Counted from the stretch's first letter, positions 41,643-49,653 are shown. The stretch is 64,000 bases of DNA from Jiangella alkaliphila (GCF_900105925.1 NZ_LT629791.1:3321278-3385277); one strand, 5' to 3'. Notes: generated by a model not told the origin, from the sequence alone. Program-made: numbers and translations.

Positions 41643-42128
41643 GGCCGGCGCGACGGTGCTGTAGGCGCCCGCGTGGTAGACCAGCGGCGCGGTGGCCGGG
41701 GCCGCCGTCACCGCCGCGTCGATCACCCGCGCGACGACGATGACGTGGTCGCCGACCGGCAGGCGGTGCGTCACCTGCGCCCGCAGGTGCGACGGCGCGT
41801 CGTCGAGCACGGGCTCGCCGGAGGCCAGCCGCGACCACGCCGTCGGGGCGGCGAACCGGTCGATCCCGCTGGTGGCGAACCGGGTCGCGATGTGGTGCTG
41901 GTCGGCGTCGAGGAAGTTGACGACGACCGACCCCGCGGCGGCGAACGCGGGCCAGGCCGACGCCGACTCCGACACCGCGAACGACAGCAGCGGCGGGTCG
42001 AGCGACACCGACGCCAGCGACGTCGCGGTCAGGCCGGCGGGCCGGCCGGCGGCCGAGGCCGTGATGACCACGACCCCGGTCGCGTACCGGCGGAAGACGC
42101 TGCGGAAGGTGTCGGCGGTGACGGACAT
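41418..42128 (-). CDS. Flavin reductase (FMN-binding split-barrel family)
   Basis: The frame encodes 236 aa from the ATG at 42128. Residues 1-160 form a complete flavin reductase domain: TFRSVFRRYATGVVVITASAAGRPAGLTATSLASVSLDPPLLSFAV, then VNFLDADQHHIATRFA and HRLPVGDHVIVVARVIDA. The natural end of the fold is near PLVYHAGAYSTVAP; the following 75 residues are Pro/Arg-rich and antisense to a GNAT-like frame, so they are likely read-through. It would supply reduced flavin to the SsuD-like monooxygenase encoded three genes upstream. It lies 14 bases after the alpha/beta hydrolase gene and is probably the last gene of the sulfur operon. Confidence 0.85.
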   Translation of the reverse strand: MSVTADTFRSVFRRYATGVVVITASAAGRPAGLTATSLASVSLDPPLLSFAVSESASAWPAFAAAGSVVVNFLDADQHHIATRFATSGIDRFAAPTAWSRLASGEPVLDDAPSHLRAQVTHRLPVGDHVIVVARVIDAAVTAAPATAPLVYHAGAYSTVAPASAAGEFGDAGRTVRRVEPEAHPLENGPPARDVAGRIEPEPQPPGPGGRPGPDRERAHRPGAVAAAASGAVHHDQ

Positions 42129-42142
42129 GGGTCCTCCTCGGA

Positions 42143-42862
42143 TCAGTCCAGAACCTCGGACGCTGCGACGGCGGCACCGGCGCGCAGGTCCTCGAGGAAC
42201 AGCACGACGTGGGCGGCGGCGGTGCGATGGGACCGGTCGTTGAACGCGTCGTGCCGGCCGCCGGCCAGGGTCACCAGCACGACGTCGGGGGCGGCGGACA
42301 GCGCGGCCCGGGCGGCGGCATACGGGCTGACGGCGTCGGCGTCGCCGTGCACCGCCAGCACCGGGACCGCGACGGAGTCCAGCGGCACGCCGGACGGCAC
42401 CGGTCCGTCCAGCGCGGCGGCGGCGAACCGCGGGTCGTCGCGGAGCCGGCCGGCATGCACCGGGCAGGACGTCCGCGCCTCGATCTCGGCGTCGACGGAG
42501 CCGGCGTCGTACCCCGCGGCGGCCGGGTACCCGGCGACGACGACGGCGTCCACACCGAGCGGCCCCGCCACGGCCAGCGCCAGCACCGCGCCGGTGTCGG
42601 ACCCGGCCAGCACGTACGGCCGGGGGAGATCCGGTGTGGTCAGCACCGCCGCCACGGCGGCGCCCGCAGCGTCCGCCGTCGCCGCCGCTTCCTCCAGCGC
42701 CCGCACCCGGTACCCGTCGGCGGCCAGCCGGCGGCCGAACCGCTCGTACACCCCGCCGTGCTCGCCCCGGCCTGGCAGCACGACGACGGTGCCGCGCGCC
42801 GTCACCCCGGCCGGCGGGTCGAAGGCCAGCGCGGCTCCGAGGGCCGCCTCGACGACGCTCAC
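42143..42862 (-). CDS. Alpha/beta hydrolase with Asp at the nucleophile elbow
   Basis: This 239-aa cytoplasmic protein overlaps the cupin gene by 4 bases (ATGA). The fold is clear: GTVVVLPGRGEHGGVYERFGRRLAADGYRV (oxyanion strand and HG-like loop), elbow VLAGSDTGAVLALAV, acid turn VPVLAVHGDADAVSP and catalytic His in LAGGRHDAFND. The elbow is G-S-D-T-G, so an Asp sits at the usual Ser nucleophile position, as in haloalkane dehalogenases and epoxide hydrolases; alternatively the preceding Ser could serve. In this operon it may cleave an ester, thioester or carbon-sulfur product, which is an inference. Confidence 0.8.
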   Translation of the reverse strand: MSVVEAALGAALAFDPPAGVTARGTVVVLPGRGEHGGVYERFGRRLAADGYRVRALEEAAATADAAGAAVAAVLTTPDLPRPYVLAGSDTGAVLALAVAGPLGVDAVVVAGYPAAAGYDAGSVDAEIEARTSCPVHAGRLRDDPRFAAAALDGPVPSGVPLDSVAVPVLAVHGDADAVSPYAAARAALSAAPDVVLVTLAGGRHDAFNDRSHRTAAAHVVLFLEDLRAGAAVAASEVLD

Positions 42863-43305
42863 GAGCCGGCCTCCTCGGGGCCGGCCCAGAGGCTGGGCAG
42901 GTTGACCACGATCCCCTCCTGGGTGCTGCGGGCGATCACGACGACCGCCTCCTCGTCCGGCGACGGGTTCTCCTCGCGGTGCGGCACGTACGGCGGCACG
43001 AACACGAAGTCGCCCGGCTCTGTCTCGATCCGGATCTCCTGGTCGCCGTCGGCGAAGACGAACACCGGGTGCCCGGACTTCACGTAGATGGCGGTCTCGG
43101 CCTCGCCGTGGTGGTGGTCGCCGGAGTTCGTGGCGGGCGCGACGTCGGTGCGGCCCATCCAGAGCTTCGACGAGCCCACCGTCGTGCCGGAGATCGCCTC
43201 GAACCGCCGCATGCCGGAGGTCTGGGCGGTGTCGGACGACAGCCCGGCGCCGCGCACGTGCTCCAGCCGGCCGTGCCAGACCCGGTTGCCCTCGTCGACG
43301 CTCAT
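42859..43305 (-). CDS. Cupin domain protein
   Basis: The protein has 148 aa from the ATG at 43305, overlapping the monooxygenase stop by 4 bases. The two cupin motifs are visible: motif 1 in SGDHHHGEAETAIYVKSG (His and Glu metal ligands) and motif 2 in PGDFVFVPPYVPHREEN (His ligand). It begins with RVWHGRLEHVRGAGLSSDTAQTSGMRR, a mixed N-terminal arm. Small cupins of this type bind Fe, Mn or Zn and serve as dioxygenases, isomerases or binding proteins. It is translationally coupled to both neighbours, so it belongs to the same pathway. The reaction cannot be assigned. Confidence 0.85.
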   Translation of the reverse strand: MSVDEGNRVWHGRLEHVRGAGLSSDTAQTSGMRRFEAISGTTVGSSKLWMGRTDVAPATNSGDHHHGEAETAIYVKSGHPVFVFADGDQEIRIETEPGDFVFVPPYVPHREENPSPDEEAVVVIARSTQEGIVVNLPSLWAGPEEAGS

Positions 43306-44414
43306 GCCGCCGCCGTCTCCGCCCGCGACGCCGCGCCCGAGCGCAGCAGCGGCAGCAGGTCCTCGCCCCAGCGCAGCACGTCGGTGACCGGGTCGAAGCC
43401 GCGGATGAGGAACTTCGTGACCCCGAGGTCGTAGTACTTCAGCAGCGCCTGGGCCACCTGCTCCGGCGTGCCGACCGGCGCGGTCGAGTTGCCGGCCGGG
43501 CCGAACAGCTTGGTGATGCCGAACCAGAGCCGCTCGTCGTGCACGTCGCTGATCTCGGCGTGCTGCTGCAGCCGGTTCGACGAGACGGCGTTGCGCTCGG
43601 TGCCGCGGCGGCGCGGCCCCCACCAGCCGTCGTCGGTGCCGGCCTTCTCCTTGACCTCGACGGCGTCGGCGTAGATCTGCCGCGCCTTGGCCCAGGCCGA
43701 CTCCTCGGTGTCGGCGACGATCGGCCGGGTCGACAGGCTGAACTCCACCGTCCGGCCCAGCTCGGCGGCGCGCGCCCGGATCAGCGCGATCCGTTCCGCC
43801 GTCGCCGCCAGCGGCTCGCCGAACAGCATGTAGACGTCGGTGTGCCGGGCGCCGGTCTCGACGGCGGCGTCGGACTGGCCGCCGAAGAAGACCGGGATGC
43901 CGGCCGGCGTCGCGGGCTTCACCGTGCTGAACGCGCCGGTGTACCGGTAGAACTCGCCCTCGTGGTCGAACGGCTCGGCCGACGTCAGCGTGCGGCGCAG
44001 CACCTCGATGAACTCGCCGGTGCGCCGGTACCGCGCGTCCTTCTCGACGAAGTCGCCGTCGCGCTGCTGGTCCTGCTCGCTGCCGCCGGTGATGTGGTGG
44101 ATCGCGACGCGCCCGCCCCCGGTCAGGTGGTCCAGCGTGGCCAGCTTGCGGGCCACCAGCGTCGGCTGGACGAAGCCCGGCCGGTGCGCGATCAGGACCT
44201 TCAGCCGCTCGGTCTGGTGCAGCACGCTCGCGGCGATCGCGAACCCGTCCGGCGAGGACGCGCTGTAGCCGATCAGCACCCGGTCGAAGCCGGCCAGCTC
44301 GTGTGCCTGCGCGAACCGGCGCAGGTAGACGGGGTCGACGACCGGGCCGGGGCGCCAGCCGAGGCTCTCCGAGCCCTCCTTGGTGCCGACCATGCCGAGA
44401 ACTTCCAGTGTCAT
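43302..44414 (-). CDS. LLM-class FMNH2-dependent monooxygenase, SsuD-like
   Basis: This 370-aa enzyme has the bacterial-luciferase TIM barrel. Segments typical of alkanesulfonate monooxygenase SsuD are AHRPGFVQPTLVARKLATLDHLTGGGRVAIHHITGG, RYRRTGEFIEVLRRTLTSAEPFDHEGEFYRY and GIPVFFGGQSDAAVETGARHTDVYMLFGEP. The family uses reduced flavin and oxygen to split C-S bonds of sulfonates, sulfones or related compounds, releasing sulfite. A flavin reductase gene is nearby, completing the two-component system. The gene overlaps the ATPase stop by 4 bases and the cupin start by 4 bases. The exact substrate is open. Confidence 0.9.
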   Translation of the reverse strand: MTLEVLGMVGTKEGSESLGWRPGPVVDPVYLRRFAQAHELAGFDRVLIGYSASSPDGFAIAASVLHQTERLKVLIAHRPGFVQPTLVARKLATLDHLTGGGRVAIHHITGGSEQDQQRDGDFVEKDARYRRTGEFIEVLRRTLTSAEPFDHEGEFYRYTGAFSTVKPATPAGIPVFFGGQSDAAVETGARHTDVYMLFGEPLAATAERIALIRARAAELGRTVEFSLSTRPIVADTEESAWAKARQIYADAVEVKEKAGTDDGWWGPRRRGTERNAVSSNRLQQHAEISDVHDERLWFGITKLFGPAGNSTAPVGTPEQVAQALLKYYDLGVTKFLIRGFDPVTDVLRWGEDLLPLLRSGAASRAETAAA

Positions 44415-45214
44415 CTCGTGCTCCTTGCGTAGGCGGGACGGGATCCGTCGATGCTGGGGACGGAGGCGATGAGCCGCTGTGTGTAGGGGTCTTCGGGTTC
44501 CAGCAGGACGCGCGCGGCCGGGCCCTCCTCGACGACCCGGCCCTGGTAGAGGACGACGATGCGGTCGGCGATGCCGGCCAGCGAGCCGAGGTCGTGCGAG
44601 ATCATCACGATTGCCACCTCGCGCTCGCGCCGCAGCCGGTCCAGCACCCGCAGCACGTGGTTGCGATTGGCCGCGTCCAGCGCGCTGACCGGCTCGTCCA
44701 GCAGCAGCACGGCGGGGTCGACGGCGAGCGCGCGGGCGATCGCGACCCGCTGCCGCTGGCCGCCGGAGAGCCGTCCGGGCAGCCGGTCGCCCAGCGCCGG
44801 GTCCAGCCCGACCTGCTCCAAGGCGGCGACGGCGCGCGCCCGCCGGTCCGCGGGCCGGCCGTCGCCACGGATCGCCAGCCCCTCGGCGACGGAGTCGAGC
44901 ACCGTCACGTCGGGGTCGAGCGAGCGGAGCGGGTCCTGGAACACGTACTGCACGCGGCCGGTGCGCCGGAACCGCCGCAGCTCGGCGCCACGCAGCCCGG
45001 ACACCGGCTCGCCGCCGACACGCACGGTGCCGGCGTGCAGCGGCGCCAGCCCGACGATCGTGCGGGCCAAGGTGGTCTTGCCGGACCCGGTCTCGCCGAT
45101 CAGCCCGACGATCTCGCCGGACCGCGCGGTCAGGTCCACGCCGTGCAGGATCCGCGACTTCGCCCGCCGGCCGAGCCAGACCTCGATGCCGTCGGCCTCC
45201 AGTGCCGCGGTCAT
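44411..45214 (-). CDS. ABC transporter ATP-binding protein (Opp/Dpp type, second ATPase)
   Basis: The protein has 267 aa from ATG 45214, overlapping the first ATPase by 4 bases. Walker A is GLIGETGSGKTTLA, the Q-loop lies in VQYVFQDPLRSLDP, the signature is RLSGGQRQRVAIARALA, Walker B is AVLLLDEPVSALDA and the H-loop is VIMISHDLGSLAG. The C-terminal oligopeptide extension (GPAARVLLEPEDPYTQRLIASVP) is the OppF/DppF mark. It powers the importer encoded by the two permease genes upstream and is coupled to the monooxygenase gene. Confidence 0.93.
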   Translation of the reverse strand: MTAALEADGIEVWLGRRAKSRILHGVDLTARSGEIVGLIGETGSGKTTLARTIVGLAPLHAGTVRVGGEPVSGLRGAELRRFRRTGRVQYVFQDPLRSLDPDVTVLDSVAEGLAIRGDGRPADRRARAVAALEQVGLDPALGDRLPGRLSGGQRQRVAIARALAVDPAVLLLDEPVSALDAANRNHVLRVLDRLRREREVAIVMISHDLGSLAGIADRIVVLYQGRVVEEGPAARVLLEPEDPYTQRLIASVPSIDGSRPAYARSTR

Positions 45215-46059
45215 CTGGCCACCAGCCGGTCCAGGCCGTACTCGCGGTGGTCGGCGACCAGCGCGCGGGTGTACGGGTCGGCGGGCTCGTCCAGCACCTG
45301 CCGGGTCGGCCCGGACTCGACCACCCGCCCGTCCCGCAGCACGACGACGCGGTCGCACAACTGCGCCACCACGGCGAGGTCGTGCGACACCAGCAGCAGC
45401 GACAGCCGCCGCTCCGCCCGCAGCGCCGCGATCAGGTCCAGCACCTCGGCCTGGACGGTGACGTCGAGCGCCGTCGTCGCCTCGTCGGCGACCAGCAGGT
45501 CCGGGTCGCCGGAGACCGCGATGGCGATGAGGACGCGCTGCAACATGCCGCCGGACAGCTCGTACGGGTACTGGTCGTGGACGTGCTCGGGCCGGTGCAG
45601 CCCCATCGAGGCGAGCAGTTCGACGGCGCGCGCCCTGGCCACCCGGCGGTGCAGGCCGTTCTTCACCCGCAGCACCTCGGTGAGCTGCCGGCCCACCGTC
45701 AGCGACGGGTTCAGGTACGACGCCGGGTCCTGGAACACCGCGGCGATCCGCGGCCCGCGAACCCGGTCCCACTGCCGCCGCGTGTAGTGCGCCACGTCGT
45801 CGCCGGCCAGCCGGACGGTGCCGCCGCTGACGGCGACGCCCGGTGGCGGGACGCCCAGGATGGCTCGGCAGGTCAGCGTCTTGCCGCTGCCGGACTCGCC
45901 GACCAGGCCGATCGCCTCGCCGGGCGCGAGGTCGAAGCTCACGCCGTGCACCAGCTCGCGGGCGCCCGCGCTCAGGTGCAGGTCGTCGACGGAGAGCAGG
46001 GGAGCGGCGGCGGGCGCTGCCGCCGTCGCCGGGTCAGATTCGAGCAGCGGGGACGTCAT
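45211..46059 (-). CDS. ABC transporter ATP-binding protein (Opp/Dpp type, first ATPase)
   Basis: The protein has 282 aa from ATG 46059. Walker A is GLVGESGSGKTLTCRAILG, the Q-loop is IAAVFQDPASYLNPSLTVG, the signature is YELSGGMLQRVLIAIAV, Walker B is DLLVADEATTALDV and the switch is LLVSHDLAVVAQ. The GGMLQR variant of the signature and the DPYTRALV tail are those of OppD/NikD-type subunits. Its start lies inside the 3' end of the second permease gene (26-base overlap), so expression is tightly coupled. Confidence 0.93.
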   Translation of the reverse strand: MTSPLLESDPATAAAPAAAPLLSVDDLHLSAGARELVHGVSFDLAPGEAIGLVGESGSGKTLTCRAILGVPPPGVAVSGGTVRLAGDDVAHYTRRQWDRVRGPRIAAVFQDPASYLNPSLTVGRQLTEVLRVKNGLHRRVARARAVELLASMGLHRPEHVHDQYPYELSGGMLQRVLIAIAVSGDPDLLVADEATTALDVTVQAEVLDLIAALRAERRLSLLLVSHDLAVVAQLCDRVVVLRDGRVVESGPTRQVLDEPADPYTRALVADHREYGLDRLVAR

Positions 46060-46915
46060 CGAGGACCTCCTGCGGGACCGGGACGGAGGACGCCGGGGCA
46101 CCGTCGCCGGTGGCGTCGCGGATGGCGTCGGCCAGCGCGTTCAGCGCGGCGACGGTGACGATGATCAGCAGCGCCGGCGCGACCGGGCCGAACGGGCGCT
46201 GGCTGAGGTAGCCGAGGTCGCTGGCCAGCATGCCGCCCCACGTCGGCGCCGGCGGCTGGACGCCGATGCCGAGGAACGTCAGCGACGACACCACCAGCAG
46301 CGCGCCGGCCATCGCCGTCGCCGTCGTCACGACGACCGTCGGCAGCACCTTCTGCCAGACGTGCGTGCGGACGACCCGCCAGCGGGTGGCGCCGAACAAC
46401 GTCGCCGCCTCGACGTACTGCGCCTGCCGCAGCCCGATCGCCGCCGCCCGGGTGACCCGGTAGAACGACGGCGCCATGAGCACGCCGACGGCGAACATGG
46501 CCTGGTGCAGCCCGTTGCCCAGCAGCGCGGCCACGGCGATCGCGAAGATGATGAACGGCAGCGCCATCAGCCCGTCCATCACCCGCAGCGACAGCCACTC
46601 GAAGACCCGGCCGAAGTACACCGACGCCAGCCCGGGCAGCACGCCGAGCAGCAGGCCCAGCCCGACCGCCTCGGCCGCCGCGATCACCGACAGCCGCGAC
46701 CCGGCCAGCAGCCGGCTGAGCACGTCGCGGCCCACATAGTCGGTGCCGAGCCAGTGCTCCGCGCTCGGGCCGGCCAGGACCGCCGCCGTGTCCTGGTGCA
46801 GCGGGTCGTACGGCGCCAGCCACGCGCCGGCGACGATCAGCACGACGACCACGCCGAGCACGGCCAGCGCGACCCGAGCGGAGCGCAGCCGGACGGTGAG
46901 CCGCAGCGCCCTCAT
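46034..46915 (-). CDS. ABC transporter permease (DppC/OppC type)
   Basis: The protein has 293 aa from ATG 46915, overlapping the first permease stop by 4 bases. It has an N-terminal OppC_N helix (VALAVLGVVVVLIVAGAWLAPYDPLHQD), then HWLGTDYVGRDVLSRLLAGSRLS, the hallmark of DppC-type subunits. The EAA loop is RQAQYVEAATLFGATRWRVVRTHVWQKVLP. About six transmembrane helices are seen. It forms the heterodimeric channel with the upstream permease. Confidence 0.93.
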   Translation of the reverse strand: MRALRLTVRLRSARVALAVLGVVVVLIVAGAWLAPYDPLHQDTAAVLAGPSAEHWLGTDYVGRDVLSRLLAGSRLSVIAAAEAVGLGLLLGVLPGLASVYFGRVFEWLSLRVMDGLMALPFIIFAIAVAALLGNGLHQAMFAVGVLMAPSFYRVTRAAAIGLRQAQYVEAATLFGATRWRVVRTHVWQKVLPTVVVTTATAMAGALLVVSSLTFLGIGVQPPAPTWGGMLASDLGYLSQRPFGPVAPALLIIVTVAALNALADAIRDATGDGAPASSVPVPQEVLDDVPAARI

Positions 46916-47865
46916 ACCGTCCGCCCCGATCCCGGCCGCAGCCGCGCCAGGGCCACGTTGACGACCAGGCTGGAGACCAGCACCAGCGCGATCGCCACCA
47001 GCAGCGTCCCCTGCACGACCGGCACGTCGCCCTGCAGCGCGCCGGTCGTGGCCAGCTGCCCGAGGCCGGGCATCGCGAACACCGTCTCGGTGATGACGGC
47101 GCCGCCGATCAGCCGCGGCACGTGCAGCCCGAGCACCGCGAGCGCCGGCCCCGCGCCGTTGCGCAGCGCGTGCCCGAACACCACCCGGCGCGGGCCGAGG
47201 CCGCGGACGACGGCGCCGGTCACGTAGTTCTCCCGCAGCGTCCCGACCAGGCCGGTGCGCAGCTGGCGGGCGAGGTCGGCGGCGCTGTCCAGGCTGAGCG
47301 CGACCGCGGGCAGGATCAGGTACGTCAGCCACGGCCCGACGCCCTGCGACGGCGGCACGTACCCGCCGGCCGGGAAGACCGGCACCAGCACCGAGAACAC
47401 CACGATCAGCGCGATGCCGGCCACGAACGCCGGGATCGTCGACAGCGCCGCGCACACCGCCGTCACCGCCCGGTCGAACCAGCTGCCGGCGGTGAGCGCC
47501 GCTCCGATGCCGGCCGCCGCGCCCAGCACGACTGCCAGCAGCAGCGCCAGCGCCGCGATCGACAGGCTGACCGGCAGCCGCTGCGCGATGCTCTCGGCGA
47601 CCGGGATGTGGGTGAACCAGGACCGGCCGAGGTCGCCGGTGACCGCGTCGGCGATCCAGGTGACGTACCGCTCCAGGAACGGCCGGTCCAGCCCGAACTC
47701 GTGGTTGAGCCGGTCGATGTCGGCCTGCGTCGCCGTCTCGCCCATCGCCGCGGCGGCCGGGTTCTGGTCGCTCAGCGCGCCGAGCCCGAACGTGATGAAC
47801 GTCGCGATCAGCAGCACCGGAACGGCGATCAGTGCGGCCCGGCCGACCGCGTGGAGTGCCCGCAC
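46912..47865 (-). CDS. ABC transporter permease (DppB/OppB type)
   Basis: This 317-aa protein starts at GTG 47865, 4 bases after the binding-protein gene. The N-terminal helix and the family segment FGLDRPFLERYVTWIADAVTGDLGRSWFTHIPVAESIAQRLPVSL are those of OppB/DppB subunits. The EAA loop is LRENYVTGAVVRGLGPRRVVFGHALRNGAGP, and FAMPGLGQLATTGALQGDVPVVQGTLL follows. Six helices are predicted. It pairs with the OppC-type permease. Confidence 0.93.
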   Translation of the reverse strand: MRALHAVGRAALIAVPVLLIATFITFGLGALSDQNPAAAAMGETATQADIDRLNHEFGLDRPFLERYVTWIADAVTGDLGRSWFTHIPVAESIAQRLPVSLSIAALALLLAVVLGAAAGIGAALTAGSWFDRAVTAVCAALSTIPAFVAGIALIVVFSVLVPVFPAGGYVPPSQGVGPWLTYLILPAVALSLDSAADLARQLRTGLVGTLRENYVTGAVVRGLGPRRVVFGHALRNGAGPALAVLGLHVPRLIGGAVITETVFAMPGLGQLATTGALQGDVPVVQGTLLVAIALVLVSSLVVNVALARLRPGSGRTV

Positions 47866-47869
47866 GCCG

Positions 47870-49387
47870 TCACCGCCCCACCGTGACGCCCTCGAACCGC
47901 TGGGTGCCGATGTAGTGCTCGAAGCCCTGCACGGACGGGTCGCGGGCGAAGATCCGCGGCCAGGTGAACAGGAACGTGTTCGGCATCGTGGTGACGGCGG
48001 CGGCGACGGCGTCCTGGACGGCCTGCTCGTAGCCGGGGTCCTCCAGCGGGGTGGCGCGGGCGACGTCGATGGCCTGCTGGATCTCCGGCGGCGCGTTGCG
48101 GCCGAGGTTCATCAGACCCTCCGGCCCGAACAGCACCTCCAGCGCCTGCAGTGGCGACTCGCGGCCGGAGAAGCTGTCGACGACGAACGGGTACTGGCGG
48201 GTCACGTAGTTGTTCGCGCCGGGCGTCGCGACCTCCAGCGTCACGTCGATGCCGACCTCCTGGAGCTGCTGCTGGAGCAGCTCGGCCAGCGGGTCATTGT
48301 CCGCTTGGGTCGTCAGCGTGACGGCGACGCCGTCGGGGTAGCCGGCCTCGGCCAGCAGCTGGCGGGCGCGGTCCTGGTCGAACGTGTACAGCTCGTCCAG
48401 CTGCTCGTTCCAGGCGAGGTAGTCGCTCGGGAACGGCTGCCAGTTCGGGTCGCCCTCGCCGAAGAACGCGACGTCGACCAGTTCCTGCCGGTTGATCGCG
48501 TGGCTGATCGCCTGCGTGACGCGCGGGTCGTCGAACGGCTCGACGGTGTTGTCGACGTCCAGCACCCGCACGGTGAACACGTCGATGACGTCCACCTCGA
48601 GGCCGGCCGCGCGGGCCGCCTCGATCTGTGCCGGCGGGATGACGGCGACGTCGAACTGGCCGGACTGGACGCCGGCGACGGCGACGGTCGGGTCCGGCGG
48701 CACCCGCAGCTCGAAGTCGTCGACCAGGATGCTCTCGGCGTCCCAGTAGTCCTCGTTCTTGTGCAGTGTGGCGTGCGATGCGGGCACGTACTCGTCCAGC
48801 GCGAACGGCCCGGCGCCGACCGGTGCGGTCGCGAGCCCTTCGACGTCGTTCTCGACCGCCGACGGGCTGACGATCATGCCGGTCTTGCCCGACAGCAGCA
48901 GCGGGATCTGGTAGTCGGGCTGGTTGAGCAGCAGCGTCACCTCGGTCGGGCTGTCCACCCGGACGTCGGTGACGACCCCGAGCTGCGCGCCGATCGTCGA
49001 GTCCGGCGCGTCGCGGCCGCGCAGCAGGCTGTGCCGCACCGCCTCGGCGTCCAGCGGCGTGCCGTCGGTGAACGTCAGCCCCTCGCGCAGGGTGAAGGTG
49101 ACCTCGTCGCCGGTGGCGTTGTACTCCCACGACTCCGCCAGGGCCGGCGCAGCGTTGCCGTCGACGTCCTGCTTGGTCAGGGCCGCGTAGGCGAGGGACA
49201 GCACGTGCACGTCCTGGCCGACGGTGGACGTCACCGGGTCCCAGGTCGACGGCAGGTGCCAGCCCCAGCTGAGGCTGCCGCCGCTGGTCTCGCCGCCGCT
49301 CTGGCTCGTGGGGGTGCTGTCGCCCGCGCAGCCGGCCAGCACGAGTAGGGCGGCGGTGAGGACGGACAGGATGCGGGTGCTCTTCAT
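47870..49387 (-). CDS. ABC transporter substrate-binding lipoprotein (SBP_bac_5)
   Basis: The protein has 505 aa. A lipoprotein signal peptide ends in LVLAGC (Cys20). The mature domain follows the SBP_bac_5 pattern (DVHVLSLAYAALTKQD, PALAESWEYNATGDEVTFTLREGLTFTDGTPLDAEAVRHSL, VTQAISHAINRQELVDVAFFGEG). This class captures peptides, opines, nickel chelates and other mid-sized ligands, not the usual sulfonates of SsuA/TauA proteins. It is the first large gene of the operon, 111 bases after the Cys-type leader peptide, with a GGAG site before the ATG. A ligand larger than taurine-type sulfonates is therefore likely. Confidence 0.92.
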   Translation of the reverse strand: MKSTRILSVLTAALLVLAGCAGDSTPTSQSGGETSGGSLSWGWHLPSTWDPVTSTVGQDVHVLSLAYAALTKQDVDGNAAPALAESWEYNATGDEVTFTLREGLTFTDGTPLDAEAVRHSLLRGRDAPDSTIGAQLGVVTDVRVDSPTEVTLLLNQPDYQIPLLLSGKTGMIVSPSAVENDVEGLATAPVGAGPFALDEYVPASHATLHKNEDYWDAESILVDDFELRVPPDPTVAVAGVQSGQFDVAVIPPAQIEAARAAGLEVDVIDVFTVRVLDVDNTVEPFDDPRVTQAISHAINRQELVDVAFFGEGDPNWQPFPSDYLAWNEQLDELYTFDQDRARQLLAEAGYPDGVAVTLTTQADNDPLAELLQQQLQEVGIDVTLEVATPGANNYVTRQYPFVVDSFSGRESPLQALEVLFGPEGLMNLGRNAPPEIQQAIDVARATPLEDPGYEQAVQDAVAAAVTTMPNTFLFTWPRIFARDPSVQGFEHYIGTQRFEGVTVGR

Positions 49388-49444
49388 GGGCGCTCCGTCG
49401 GTTGAAGAACTCTAAGCCGATCGATTTAGTAGGCTTTAGGTCAT

Positions 49445-49461
49445 GGCGGCAGGAGGCCGCC
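49445..49461 (-). promoter_or_regulatory. Hairpin in the leader between Cys-type leader peptide and SBP gene
   Basis: A perfect 6-bp stem GGCGGC / GCCGCC with a 5-base loop lies 37 bases after the leader stop codon and 57 bases before the SBP start. It has no T-tract. It could be the alternative structure through which stalling on the leader peptide acts. Confidence 0.4.
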
Positions 49462-49498
49462 CGCCGTCAGGCGAGCGAGGTGGTGCCGGAGTGAGAGC

Positions 49499-49636
49499 TC
49501 AGCGACAGAGCGCGCTGGCCGTGCGCAGCAGGTCGACGCTGCGCCGGACCGTCAGGATGCGGGCCGGCTCCAGGACGTGCCGCAGCGCCGTGCGAGCGAG
49601 CCGCTCGCCGGTGGCGGTGTCCTGGAGTGGGGTCAT
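49499..49636 (-). CDS. Cys-type leader peptide of sulfur operon
   Basis: This is a 45-codon frame with ATG at 49636 and TGA at 49499. Its C-terminus, VRRSVDLLRTASALCR, matches the recurring pattern of actinobacterial putative leader peptides found upstream of sulfur-assimilation and sulfur-transport genes (RRxxDLLRxxSALCR before the stop), where a Cys codon sits just before the end. No ribosome-binding site is visible, and a TTGGAC/CAGAAT promoter-like pair ends about 7 bases before the ATG, suggesting a leaderless mRNA. It precedes the ABC transporter-monooxygenase operon by 111 bases. Ribosome slowing at the Cys codon when cysteine is scarce would then raise operon expression; this mechanism is inferred. 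Confidence 0.75.
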   Translation of the reverse strand: MTPLQDTATGERLARTALRHVLEPARILTVRRSVDLLRTASALCR

Positions 49637-49653
49637 GCGAACGATTCTGGGGG

